From the NCBI GenBank assembly GCA_026214975.1, contig CM047808.1, positions 64,754,583-64,818,582 on the forward strand: a stretch of 64,000 nucleotides of DNA. The letters are read 5' to 3'. Positions 21,234 to 31,949 of the stretch are shown piece after piece. Under the pieces are notes generated by a model. It saw only the letters and a list, made by a program, of their open reading frames with translations. It was not told the DNA's origin and searched no databases. The position numbers and the translations under genes were made by a program. Every line of letters begins with the position of its first letter. The first letter of the stretch is position 1. Source of the stretch: Gentiana macrophylla (taxonomy: Eukaryota > Streptophyta > Magnoliopsida > Gentianales > Gentianaceae).

Positions 21234-23523
21234 TAAGATTCTGGAATGTTAGAGGGTTCAATAAGGCTGTTAAACAATCTGATGTTGTCAGTTTTCTTAG
21301 ACAGCATCAGATTTCCTTATTTGGAATCCTTGAGACAAAGCTGTCTCAAAATAGTTATGATCACTTTCTTGCTAAGAAAATTCCTACATGGAAGTTTGTG
21401 GATAATTTTGATGTACATATTAGAAAGAGGATTTTACTGATCTGGGATCCTGTGTTTTTGGAGGTGGAGATCTTGTAGGTGGATGTTCAGTGGATACATT
21501 ACAAGGTGAGGATTTTAGTCTCTGGAGACTCCTTTCTTATCACTTTTGTCTATGGCCTGCACACTATTGGGGATAGGAGGCCTTTGTGGGACAGAATTAG
21601 GGAACTCAGTGTTTGTTCCACTTTGCCCTGGATGGTACTGGGGGATTTTAATGCTGTGCTTTCTATGGAGACAAATTGAATGGGAATGTGCCTTCTGAGT
21701 ATGAAATGCAAGATGGTGTTCACTGTTGTCTGGATGCAAATCTTTCAGATTTAAACTCCTCTGGGGAATTCTTCACCTGGAATGCTGCTGGTGTTTTCAC
21801 AAGGATTGACAGAGTTTTTGTTAATGCTTCTTGGTATGACTGGAATATGGATGCTCTGGCTTTTTTTGATCCTCCTGGACATCATTCTGACCATTCTCCT
21901 TGCAGAATTACCCTTACTACTGATTGTGTACCTAGAAAGAAGCCTTTTAAAGATGTCAGTTCTCCTTCTCTGATGATTAGTCTCCAGGACCAGATGGATT
22001 CTCTGCTGGTTTCTTCAAAAAATCTTGGGACATTGTTGGTGGGGATTTCACTAATGTTGTGCTGGAATTCTTTCAAAATGATGCTTTGCTTAAACAGATC
22101 AATCATGCAGTCATAGCGTTGATACCTAAATATACTCATGCTTCTTCTGTGGGTGACTTTAGGCCTATCTCCTGTTGTAATGTTACTTATAAGGTGATCT
22201 CTAAAATTTTGGCATCCAGACTTTCTTCCTGTCTTCCTGACCTTATAGATATGGTACAGGCAGGTTTTGTAGATGGAAGGGCTATGTCTGACAACATTTT
22301 ACTGTGTCAGGAGTTGATCAGGCAATATGGAGTGAAAAGGGGACCCCCTAGATGTTTGATTAAAGTGGATATCAAGAAGGCTTTTGACTCTGTTCACTTG
22401 TCTTTTTTAGAGGCTGTTCTGAGGGGCTTTGGTTTTCCTGACAGGTTTGTGAGGTGGATTATGCTTTGTGTCACCACTTCTTCCTACTCTCTATCTATCA
22501 ATGGTGAGCTGAAGGGATTTTTCCCTGGAAAAAGAGGTTTGAGACAAGGTGATCCTCTGTCACCCTTTCTGTTTGTTGTTGGTATGGAGTACTTTTCCAG
22601 AATGCTTAGGATTCTTGGTGAGGATTCTGAGTTTAATTTTCATGCTGGTTGTCATAACTTGAAGATTAATCACCTTGCTTTTGCTGATGATTTGATGTTT
22701 TTTGCTAGAGGATATCCTATTTCTATCACCTTATTGATGAGTTGTTTGACTTCTTTTGGGGATTGTTCTGGTTTGGCTGTTAACCTTTTGAAATCAGAAA
22801 TGTTATGTGCTGGTTTAAGTGATGATAATAGGGATGATCTACTTGATACCACTGGTTTAAAGGAAGGACTTCTACCTATTAGATACCTTGGTATTCCTTT
22901 ATGTGCTGTTAGACTGAATGTTGTTCATTATGATCCTCTGTTTACTTCTTTGAGAAACTTTTTTGTGGTTGGAAAGGGGTTACCCTATCTTATGCTGGGA
23001 GGTTGCAGCTTATTCTTTCTGTTATCCAAGGGGTACACTGTTTCTGGTTAGGCATTTTCCCTATCATTGGCAGTGTAAAACTAAAACTGGACCAACTTTG
23101 TAGGAGATTCCTGTGGGAGGGATCTTGTGATTCTGTTAGAAAGTCCTTAGTTGGTTTGGATGATGTTTGTGTCCCCAAAAATGAAGGTGGCTTGGGGATA
23201 TTTCAGCTGGATACTTGGAACTTAGCTCTTCTTGGCAAAATCCTGTGGAACTTTCAATGCAAAAAGGACTGTTTGTGGGTGAAATGGATTGGTGAGGAAT
23301 ACTTGAAGGCCACTGATATCTGGGATTATCAGCTCAAACATGGGGACTCAGCCTTGATCAAGGCTCTGTTTCTGGATGCATCAGGCTCTACTGATGCTGC
23401 TGTGGATCTGCTGAAGTCTTGGTGTTCTAGGTCTAAATTTTGCCCTAGGCTAGCTTATGACTTCTTTAGGAGAAAGGGAACAAAAGTTTGGTGGTGCAGG
23501 ACTGTTTGGAACTCAAGATCAAG
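21230..23523 (+). pseudogene. LINE ORF2, endonuclease and reverse transcriptase
   Basis: Starts at ATG 21230, overlapping the ORF1 stop. The endonuclease shows WNVRGFNKAVKQSDV, GILETKLSQ, ITFVYGLHT, WMVLGDFNAVLS, RIDRVFVNASW and GHHSDHSPC. A TAG at 21476 and an indel near 21675 interrupt it. A deletion follows at about 21960. RT runs from about 22010: IALIPKYTHASSVGDFRPIS, LIKVDIKKAFDSVHLSFLE (catalytic Asp), RGLRQGDPLSPFLFV, and HLAFADDLMFF with the two active-site aspartates. The thumb and the start of a zinc-binding C-terminal region (WWCRTVWNSRSS) end at the junction with C. Confidence 0.87.
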
Positions 23524-26500
23524 CGTCCGTTGTGCATGATCGAGCGTCTCGATCGGTGCTATGAATCAGATCTGACGATCCAATTATGGATCGGATCCGG
23601 ATTTGGGTTTCTGTATATCCAGCATACAGAACTCAGATCGTTTTATCTGAAGAATACACAGGTGTGAACACAGATTTTTAGAGCTTTTCTTCATCTTTCA
23701 CAAATTTCAACAATGGTGGACAAAGATTTTCATATTGGTACAAGTCAAAGTGTCAAAGGATATGTTGTTTATGCTAAGAAGACAGAATTAGCAATCATCT
23801 TGGAAGGAGAATCCGGAGATATGAAGTGTTGGAAAATGTGCTAAATCTCAGATTGGAAAAGACTTCTTATACAAATGATTGTAGATTATGGAGAAACATG
23901 GTGATTAGAGATAACAGAGAGGGGTTTATAGTTACTGTAAATAGCCAAGAGATTGAAGTTACCTCAGACCTGCTGAGAGATGCTTTTAGATTTGCTCTAG
24001 AAAATGAAGCCCCTACAAATCCAGAATTGATGGAGCTACCAAGGTTGATTTTGTTGATTCAATAAAAATGAAAATATCTTCAGCAACAGCCTTGAACAAC
24101 AATGTCAAAAACATTGCCTTGGAATATAATCTGCTGAGAAAACTCATTGCTAAGAATATTTTGGGATTTATTGGAAACCTTGATACACTATCATGACCCA
24201 AAATAGACTTGATGATAATAATATCAAGGAGAAAGAAATTGGATTGGGCTAGTTTTTTTGTACAATACATGTAGAAGATTATGACAGATGAAAGAGAAAC
24301 TATTGATAAGAGGCTGAAACGGAAACAACCTGCTGGATATATTGGTTCTGGTTTCTTTATCAAGACCAAACCTTTGGGTTTGATGGTTCAGGCCATGCTG
24401 AATCTTTTGGAGATTTCTGATGTTGCACCTTCAAACATCAATAAATCAAGGTACAAGCAAGAAATTCACTATAATATTCTAGGTTTAGATGATGATGATG
24501 GTGATGATAATGATGAGGATTATGATGGTGAGACGAGAGAAGGCACAAAAGCTAGAGATGATGTGCAACCTGCTGCACCAAAGAAGACAATAGAAAAGAG
24601 AAATGTTGCTGACACCAGAAAGATAACAGATTTGTTAAAGCCTAAGAGGACAAGGAATCAGTAGACACTGCTGAGTCTACTGAGGTTCAAATTGATGTTG
24701 AATCTACTGAACCCATTGAACTTGCTGAACTTGTTATGAAAAAGACTGTTGCAAATATTCTGAAGGAACGGATCAGAGAATAATCAAGGAAAAAGAAGGC
24801 TTCTAGTAAAGAGCAGTTGAAAGAAGAACTTTTTGAGGTTCAAGAACAACCTGCTAAGAGAAGAAAGCAAGTTGTGAAAAAGAAAGGACATGGAAAAGGG
24901 AAAGAACTGAGGGTTCTGGAAAAACCAAGGGAAGAAGAAGCAGAAGAAGATGTTGAAGTACCAACAGAAGTTGTTGAGCCTACTGTACATGCTAATGATG
25001 TTGTTGCTGAACAATAAGTTCAAGAATCAGAGAAATTTGCTGAAACTGGACCTGTAGAAAAGGTTCCTGAGGTTGTGCAAGAGCGTACTGAGACTGCAAC
25101 AACTCAGGGGGAAGGACAGACTTTTGAAGACCCTGCTGAAGAGCATGTAATTCAGGGGGAAGCTATTGTTGAACAAATAGAGGTAGTAGGCACAAATTGG
25201 CCAACTATAGAGTCTACTGATCTATTTGTATCTACTGAATATACATCGAGTCATCTTGTTGAGACTTTTGGAAAGCAACAAGTTGAGAAACCTGCTCCTA
25301 GGAAGCCCACAATGTCATATGAAAGGAAGGAGAAGAAGTCAAAGAAGGAAAAAGTGGATCCCCAATTCAGGAAGATTCAAAACTATTTTTCTTGGAAATT
25401 TGGATTTTACAAAAGGTAAATGCCAGCAGCAGAACCTATGACTGGTTTTGAAGAATGGGCGTTAGACAATCCTGGAGTGGAGAATCTGCTATGGTTAATT
25501 GATATATCAGAACTACAGATGAGGCTGCTAGAAATCATAAAGATGGGAAAAATAAAAGAAATATCATGTTCAGAGATCCCAAATTTACACAAGATAGTGA
25601 TGATTTATCATCATCTTCAAATTCTGATGATGATCATCCTATGCATCCAGGAGATTCAATTGGTGTTGCTTTGGAAAGATCTACTGAAGAAGCTGGACAG
25701 GGGTCTACTGAGAAAACAACAGAACAATCTACTAATGGTGGCAAGTCTGCTGAGGGCCAGCAGACTAATAAAGTGAATATGAATTGTTTGCTACATTCAC
25801 TCAAGATTTGGAGGAACAACTTACAGCAACAACACTCCTTGAAGATGCTATGGTACAGGCCACTTCTTATGCTTTGATGATTCAGTTGACTGAAGTCATG
25901 TCTAAAGGATCAATTCAATATCAGGACAGTGTGGATACTGAAGAAACCTTAACACAAGCTGTTGAAGTTCTTAGACAGATTGCTGAGATTGGTGGTGTTC
26001 TAGAAAAAAATATGGTTGTTTTTGTTGATCTTCATATGGAGATGGAGGTTCACCCACCGAGAGGCACTGCAGACAACAACTGAACACAGGTTGGAACTGG
26101 AGGTCCTAAGTACTGAGGATTAGACATTCTTGGGACCAAGGTTGGACTTATTGATGGGATTGGAGGAATCCCCTATGTTTGAGTTGGAGGCTACTAAAGA
26201 AATGGCAACGGATGGCAAAGATAGAGAACATGCTACTGAAGAACATGATGAAGAACAACTTGTTGACTATTATTTTAGTGATGAAGAGTTTCAATTTCCT
26301 GAAGAGGAAGTAGAAGAGCCTCAACAAGCATAAGACCTAAAATTGAGGAAGTACCGGTTTGAATGTTGTTGAAGAAGGTCCTGAACCCCATGTATGGGAT
26401 AGGACAAGGGCAATAGTTGTGAGATAACCAAGGGCTGATGATAATGTTGAAGAGCCTACTGGAGATTTTGCGGGACAAATGGCTGGTTGTATGGCTGGTG

Positions 26501-27066
26501 CAGTACCATCATACATTTTGGATGAGTTGAGGGCTATAAGAAATGACATTACACAGTAAAAAATCAGTTGATAAAGAAGTGAATAGAGATTTGAACACTT
26601 AGTCAACTTAATAGAAAATAAAGGAAGAACAACAGAGACGGTAGCATCAAATGTTACTCATTTACAATTTTCAACTAATGATCAACTTAGAGAAGTTTCT
26701 TTTGTTAAGCAAGATGCTGGAAAGATAGATAAGAACATGGTTTAATAAATTGCATCCTTGCACAGAAAGGTTGATAAGTTGGCTGAGAGATCACACATTG
26801 CTGAGACACCTCACCCTGTTGTACTTGATCCTAAACTTACTGAGAGGATAAACCTGCTGGAACAGACTATGGAAGGCCGAATTACTACAGTTGACACAAG
26901 AACTGAAATCATAGAGGGACAACTAAGTAATTTGGTAAACACACAGGAGAGTGTACTTGGCCTACTGAACCGTTTTATTGATGATGTCAATAAGGGGGAA
27001 GAAGGTCAGAAACCAGAAGCAAGAGAGGCTGCAAGGATATACAACGAGAAGAGATATGAAACTGAT

Positions 27067-28489
27067 AACACCCTAAATGGTACCATTAATTATACCCTTA
27101 TTCACCCCGAATTCTGGTCAAAAGAGGATAAATAGGCTCGTTATTATATGGAATATGTGTTAAATGCTAAGTGTATGTTTCTAGGATCGTAATTCTGCAT
27201 CTGTATTATTTTCCCAAAGATTTGGTACTGTTTTGTCTCATTTTATGTGTTTAATAGGATGTTCCGAATCTGGAGCATGGGAGAGTGGATCTGGACCAAA
27301 AGAAGTGTGTTGGGCTGAGTAAAAGAGGTCCAAGAAGAAATCCGCTGAAGAAAAAGAGGAAAAGTCAGCCCGGTTTACCGAGGGCTAGGTCTGGTAAACC
27401 GGGGGCCTTGAGGAACAAGATATCGATTCTACCGCATTTACTAGGTCGGTTAGGGTTTCTGAGAGTCATAAGTCGGTCGTTGTATCTATATAAGGCCGCA
27501 TCAACAGATTATTACATAAGTTTTGCATATTATATTATATACATTATATAATTTGATGAAATAAAGTTATTCCAAGCTTTTAAGGAGTTATTTCTTGTTT
27601 TCCCCAATTCTCTACCATCTCTAGCTTGAGTAGATCAAGCTAGATCTCCATTTTTAAGGTATGAAGTTTTGAACGTTCCTTTTTGTCTTCAATATGGTAG
27701 ATCTGTTCGTATTTATGTGTTTTAGTTAATCTGCATGTTTAACGACCCCATCATTTACTTAGATTAATCGTAATTAAGCAATGTAAATCCAGAATTAAGT
27801 AAAGCCGCCCTTGGAAAACTGGCGGTCTATACCGGTTTACCGAGGAAATATTTAGAAAACTTAATCGGGAGGATTCACTACAGCTACATTGATCGACAGG
27901 TTTCATTAACAGTAGGTTAGATCTGGTCAATCTGCTTATTGTAATCGTAAAATAACATGAAATACGAATAGTAAAGTGTTAATTTGGACAGAGTCTTAAT
28001 GGACCCTAGGAACGTGCTGATCAGTGTCGACAGCTGTCCAGGTGGGTTAGCGGTATGAGTTAACGCTCGATATCGGCAATTCTAGTTCTTTATGCGTATG
28101 GGCTATTACGGACCAATTAAGGAGGGTAGCTTGCGCATAGATTGTCTACTACCATGGTCAGAGTAGATAGGGTTAGGAGTTGCACCCGTAGCTTATAATT
28201 AAATCAAAAGCTCACTCAATTAATTTAGGAGAATTATGTGGGGAAGCAAATATAAAGATTAAATAATCCAAGTTAGTAGATCGGTGAGAAGAGGGGGAGA
28301 AATACTAAGTTTCTTTCATGTTTATTGTTGGTCAAAGACCATCTATGTCGCTTCTTAATTAGATTAGAATCGTTTATAGTTAAAGTTGCATTGTCTCCGT
28401 GGGATCGAACTTGACTCGCATTTACTATACTACGATGTACCTAGTATTCTTGCTAGCAATATAGATGTTAGAGAGTTACATGCGATAGG
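27067..28489 (+). mobile_element. LTR-like insertion inside the 3' ORF of element C
   Basis: The block conserved in B reads straight from the REAAR-x-(Y/F) segment into the N-(E/A)-FR-(K/Q)-P segment, whereas in C 1,423 bases intervene. CTGAT occurs at both edges (27062-27066 and 28490-28494), a candidate target duplication. The insert has LTR architecture: CTATATAAGG at about 27487 as TATA box, AATAAAG at about 27562 as poly(A) signal, and a GTCTCCGTGGGATCGAACTT string near 28395 of the kind seen at the end of Tat/Athila-type gypsy LTRs. It is therefore probably a solo LTR. Its ends at this reading are not TG...CA, so the exact borders may be off by a few bases. A diverged relative lies at 36953-38390. 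Confidence 0.6.
27487..27496 (+). promoter_or_regulatory. TATA box of the LTR-like insertion
   Basis: CTATATAAGG followed about 75 bases later by AATAAAG is the spacing expected for the start of R and its poly(A) signal in an LTR. Confidence 0.5.
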
Positions 28490-29120
28490 CTGATGCAATG
28501 AATTCAGGAAGCCTGCACTTGGCAGAGTACAACTTACTGATGATCTGCTAAAGGAATTTAAGGCTGTATATGGAGGAAGAAGAAGACCCTACCAGGATAT
28601 GTCTTTTCAGGAAGGTCTAAATTCCTTCCTTGGACTTAAATTGTGGGAAGCAAGGATCAAATCCTTGAAAATGACTAGAAGAGGTCAAACTGGTAGAGGA
28701 GGTCATGCTGGAAGATCTGGAGGCAGACAATAGTCATCTGCTAAACAAAAAGCTAAGGATTGTGTAGAAGAATTCAAGACATGCTACATGGGAGGAGGAT
28801 TTAACTGGCATGGTTTCCAGTTAACTCTAGCTGAAGCCTGGAAGTGGTGGAAGATGGTACATACTGGGATTGATTTCTCAAGAATTGAAAATCAGTGAAT
28901 GGTGGATATGCAAAGAGAAATCAGAGAATACCTTCAGAAAAGAGAACAAGATAGAAACTAGAGCAGCACACTTATTTATGCCTTTATCTTTATGCTGACC
29001 CTTGTTTGTAATAATTTTGAATAAATTTGAACATCATTGGTATATCAATGAAATTTGTTTTATTTTTGTGTTTTTATCTTTTTTGCTTTGTTGTAAGAAG
29101 GGTATTGGCATCATCACTAA

Positions 29121-29133
29121 AAATTGGGGAAAT
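29121..29133 (+). other. Polypurine tract of element C
   Basis: AAATTGGGGAAAT lies directly before the LTR start TGTTAGACAT. The preceding GGCATCATCACTAAAA matches the equivalent GGCATCATCACC in B, so the 3' end is collinear. Bases 28962-29120 form the 3' untranslated part with no ORF. Confidence 0.8.
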
Positions 29134-30814
29134 TGTTAGACATATCATAGTTTTAATGATGTGTGCCAGAATAGATGTTATAGAGCAAAGGTAAAAAGAT
29201 GTCTAGATTAAATGTACAGGTTTTCTAGAGTTTGATCTTTGTATAGGTTTGATCAAACAAGCACTGTAAAGAGGTCAGTTGACTTGATCAGTAGACCTAT
29301 CTAGGACAATAGAGTCTAGCAACCTGCTGGTGGTTGAAGGCTGATGGTTCAAACTCGGTAATGAAGGCTCAGGGATCAAACTTAGTAATTAAAGTCAAGG
29401 ATATGGTATCAGAATTTAAGGAAGTCTGTGATGACCTAAACTGATCACATATACCTTGTGTAGAAGGTCTAAGTTCCATTAAAGTTAATTGGTGATTGGA
29501 ACTTGGTTAAGGTTAAAATGGTGTATTCTAACTTAATAATAAAAATTTAGATGATAAGCAGTCAGCTGAAGTGTTTATATAACACAACAGACTAAAAGTC
29601 AGCTGACATATGTGTACATCAGCAGACATACAGAACAGGTGTCTGCTGAATGTATAATTCGAATAAATCCAAGTTTTTCTGGAAGAATAAATGGATAAGG
29701 ATGATTTACAAGCCTTGGATTAATTAGTCCATCAATGGCCAAGATGAAAAGAACGTTGTAAGGAATTCAGAGCCATATTAAATGGAATTATTCCATTTGT
29801 TGATAGATTGGATCGTCGGTAAGTACACCTTTATCTGTAATCGGTCAGTACATCAGAGGGATTGTTAGGAATATTCAGATAATCCTGTAACGGTTATCAT
29901 TCAAATTCAAATTCAAATCACAGGATCTACACCTATAAATAGAGGACTCCTGATTCAGATTGAATAACCAAGAATTTACACAATGCAATTTAGTTTTTGA
30001 GCAAGAAATTGATTAAAGTGCATTCTGACCCTGTTGAAACAGACGGTGCTTTAATCTACTGATCAAGTTTTCTTCAAGTGTTATCTGCAATCAAGTTACA
30101 TCCAGATCATACACTTGAAGATCTTAAGCTACTGATCTTATCATCCTAATCAGAAGCTTGTTGAAAGCTGAATCACTTTCTTCATTCAACCCTTCTTTTT
30201 CAAGAAGTTTGCTGAAGATATAGAAGCACTTTTGGATTTTCAAGAACTTTTTTTTTGTGGTGGAGCCGGTGAAGAGGCAATCATACCCTTCAAGGACTAA
30301 TGGAATACTTAGGAGCAACAATCCTACCTGTTTCTAGTGTTCAGTTTGTGAAACCATAGCTATTGGTCAAGGACAAACAGTTTAGGGATTTTTGTAACAG
30401 CTACCTCAAGAATATTTAGTGAATTTCCTCCAACATCATAGGATAAGAGTGGACTGACAGGATTACACCACCTGGAACCAATATAAAACTTGCCTACTTT
30501 ACTTTACTGCATTTACATTCTGCAATTTACTTTATATGCATGTTTATTACATCAACTGACTGAACTAGCTACTAAATCACACAACTTGCACTACTGAGTA
30601 TCCAATACTTAGTATCTTATTTAAACAACAACAAGGCTTAATTTAATATATTCCGCTGCATCAAATTCAAAAGCTTTAATAGTCTGCAGACAATTGAGTG
30701 GTCAGCAGACTATTGATCCTGCTGAGTTTGTAAAACTCCAAAAAGTTTTTAAGTGGTAAGTTTATTCACCCGGCCCCCTCTAAACTTAACCAAAGCCTTT
30801 TCAAGGGAACAACA
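29134..30814 (+). repeat. 3' LTR of element C
   Basis: A 1,681-bp LTR starting TGTTAGACAT and ending AAGGGAACAACA. It is homologous along its length to the B LTRs (GTGCCAGA start region, TATAAATAGAGGACT, the GGACTGACAGGATTACACCACC block near 30451, and the CCTCTAAACTTAACCAAAGCC end). It keeps CAG/CTG at many places where one B LTR has CG, so it helps decide which base is ancestral. Open frames inside it are not genes. Confidence 0.88.
29932..29943 (+). promoter_or_regulatory. TATA box in LTR of element C
   Basis: CCTATAAATAGA followed by GGACTCC is the same TATA element as in the LTRs of B and D. Conservation across three diverged LTRs supports function. Confidence 0.6.
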
Positions 30815-31132
30815 ATTTGTAGTTTTCTGAAAATTTAATAACTTCCAAATAACCTCAGCGTTTACGTTGACTTTTTCTCCATGAACGGTTTTTGAGAGTA
30901 AATAACGAGCAATCTTCATATTCTCCCAAAATTGAATTATGGCTTCAAAATTAAAATTATTTTCAAGTTTGTTGACAAGTAGGTCTTCAAATTCTTGTAT
31001 TTTCTGAATCTTTTCACAAATTTGGCTTGAAAGAAGAATTCATTGACATTGCTTCTTATACTCTTCTAATGAAAATACCATCCCTTGGTAGAATAGTCTT
31101 GTTACTTTTGAAGATAATTTCTATGCTGCCAT
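30815..31132 (-). pseudogene. Start of the long 3' ORF of element D, cut by element C
   Basis: From the minus-strand ATG at 31132 (MAA), with two stops, the frame reaches IIQFWENMKIARYLL and VNVNAEVIWKLLNF. This parallels VIDFWKNMVVEEGSE and IEVSPSLLREVFGF in B. The sequence breaks off at 30815 exactly where the LTR of C ends, marking the insertion site of C. It is the third, most diverged example of this ORF in the window. Confidence 0.6.
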
Positions 31133-31589
31133 TTCTTAAAAAATTCTTGAGAAAATGATTTGAGGAAGAGGGTTGAATCCGTAGAGTGTAAAACGGTTCA
31201 TCTTATAAACGGATTTGCAATCTTTATAAAGATTTGGTTTGGTACCATTTGAACTTCCACTCTAAACATTTATGTATCCAATGCATGTAGTTTTTGACCT
31301 TATCCGAGTACACACGTAAAAGATTTTCTGACAATTACGACGGTAATTAAATGTGATGTAACTGTAGTGGTATACATACACTTTACCTATTGACTAACTT
31401 TGACTTTTCCATAATGTAAAAACTCATTTTAACTTGTTAGTCGAACTTTGGCTTGAGTAAATGTATGTTCTTCAAATCTTCAGTTCTTCAAATGTCAGTT
31501 TTAGAGAGATCGTTGATGCCAATGACTGATCTGTCAAGTGAGCTCACCCATCATGACAAAGATCAATCCTCTTTGTGGATCTCTGTTGT
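31133..31589 (-). other. Spacer between RNase H and 3' ORF of element D
   Basis: Equivalent to 9693-10356 in B. It includes TGATGCCAATGACTGATCTGTCAAG near 31513, matching the spacer repeat of B. No coding potential is seen. Confidence 0.5.
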
Positions 31590-31945
31590 TTAACTGAACT
31601 TGATTATTCCTAATTCAGTTCTTAGTTTATTGAATCTCTCTCCATCTATTGGCTTGGTAAACATGTCTGCTAGCCGATCATCAGTTAGTATATAAAGCAC
31701 TGTAACATCCTTTTTCCCCACACGATCTCTTATAAAGTGATGTCTAACATCAATGTGCTTTGTCCTTGAGTGCAATACTGGATTTTCAGTTATAGCAATT
31801 GCACTTGTGTTATCACACATTATGGGAATTTCCGTTTCTTCTATCCCATAATCTCTAAGTTGTTGGCTATGCCATAAAACTTGAGCACAACAACTTCCAG
31901 CTGCAATGTATTCTGCTTAAACTGTAGAAGTTGATATTGAGTTTT
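31590..31945 (-). pseudogene. Copia RNase H domain (element D)
   Basis: MCDNTSAIAITENPVLHSRT, KHIDVRHHFIRDRV and LADMFTKPIDGERF are nearly identical to the B copy. Upstream, STVEAEYIAAGSC-like sequence is present but with a stop and an indel near 31918. It is a broken enzyme. The strong similarity to B in this block contrasts with the poor state of the rest. Confidence 0.82.
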
Positions 31946-31949
31946 GTTT

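Larger units (their letters stand above)
18950..23523 (+). mobile_element. L1-type LINE, internally deleted and 3'-truncated
   Basis: A plus-strand non-LTR retrotransposon with a 5' untranslated region (about 18950-19273), ORF1 with a DUF4283-like domain and zinc knuckle, and ORF2 with an endonuclease and an RT. ORF1 and ORF2 overlap by ATGA at 21230-21233. About 300 codons normally found between endonuclease and RT are missing near 21958-21990. The element stops abruptly inside the zf-RVT region at about 23523, where copia element C begins. There is no poly(A) tail or duplication. Loss of the 3' end is unusual for LINEs, which are normally cut at the 5' end, so a later deletion is more likely. 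Confidence 0.85.
23713..28961 (+). pseudogene. Long 3' ORF of element C (env position), unknown function
   Basis: Starts at ATG 23713 and ends at TAG 28959-28961. Without the insertion it is about 3.8 kb, close to the 3.9 kb of the B copy. Blocks shared with B in order are SVKGYVVYAKKTELAI, LRLEKTSYTND.LWRNMV, LGLMVQAMLNLLEISDV with an acidic run, VDPQFRKIQNYFSWKFGFYK then GFEEWALD, an acidic Ser/Asp run, a coiled-coil-like part near 26780-26990, and a C-terminal SFLGLKLWEARIKSL with RRGQTGRGGHAGRSGG and EIREYLQKREQ. Stops are mostly Gln codons with C changed to T (for example TAG at 28731). No membrane span is evident. Function is unknown. Confidence 0.72.
23524..30814 (+). mobile_element. 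Ty1/copia element C, 5'-truncated, same branch as B
   Basis: The plus-strand remnant of a copia element related to B. It keeps only the last part of the pol to 3' ORF spacer (from about 23524), the complete long 3' ORF, a polypurine tract and the 3' LTR ending at 30814. The gag, protease, integrase, RT, RNase H and 5' LTR are absent. It carries a 1.4-kb insertion at 27067-28489. Its right end lies within the 3' ORF of element D, so C inserted into D and the left parts of both were lost later. Confidence 0.85.
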
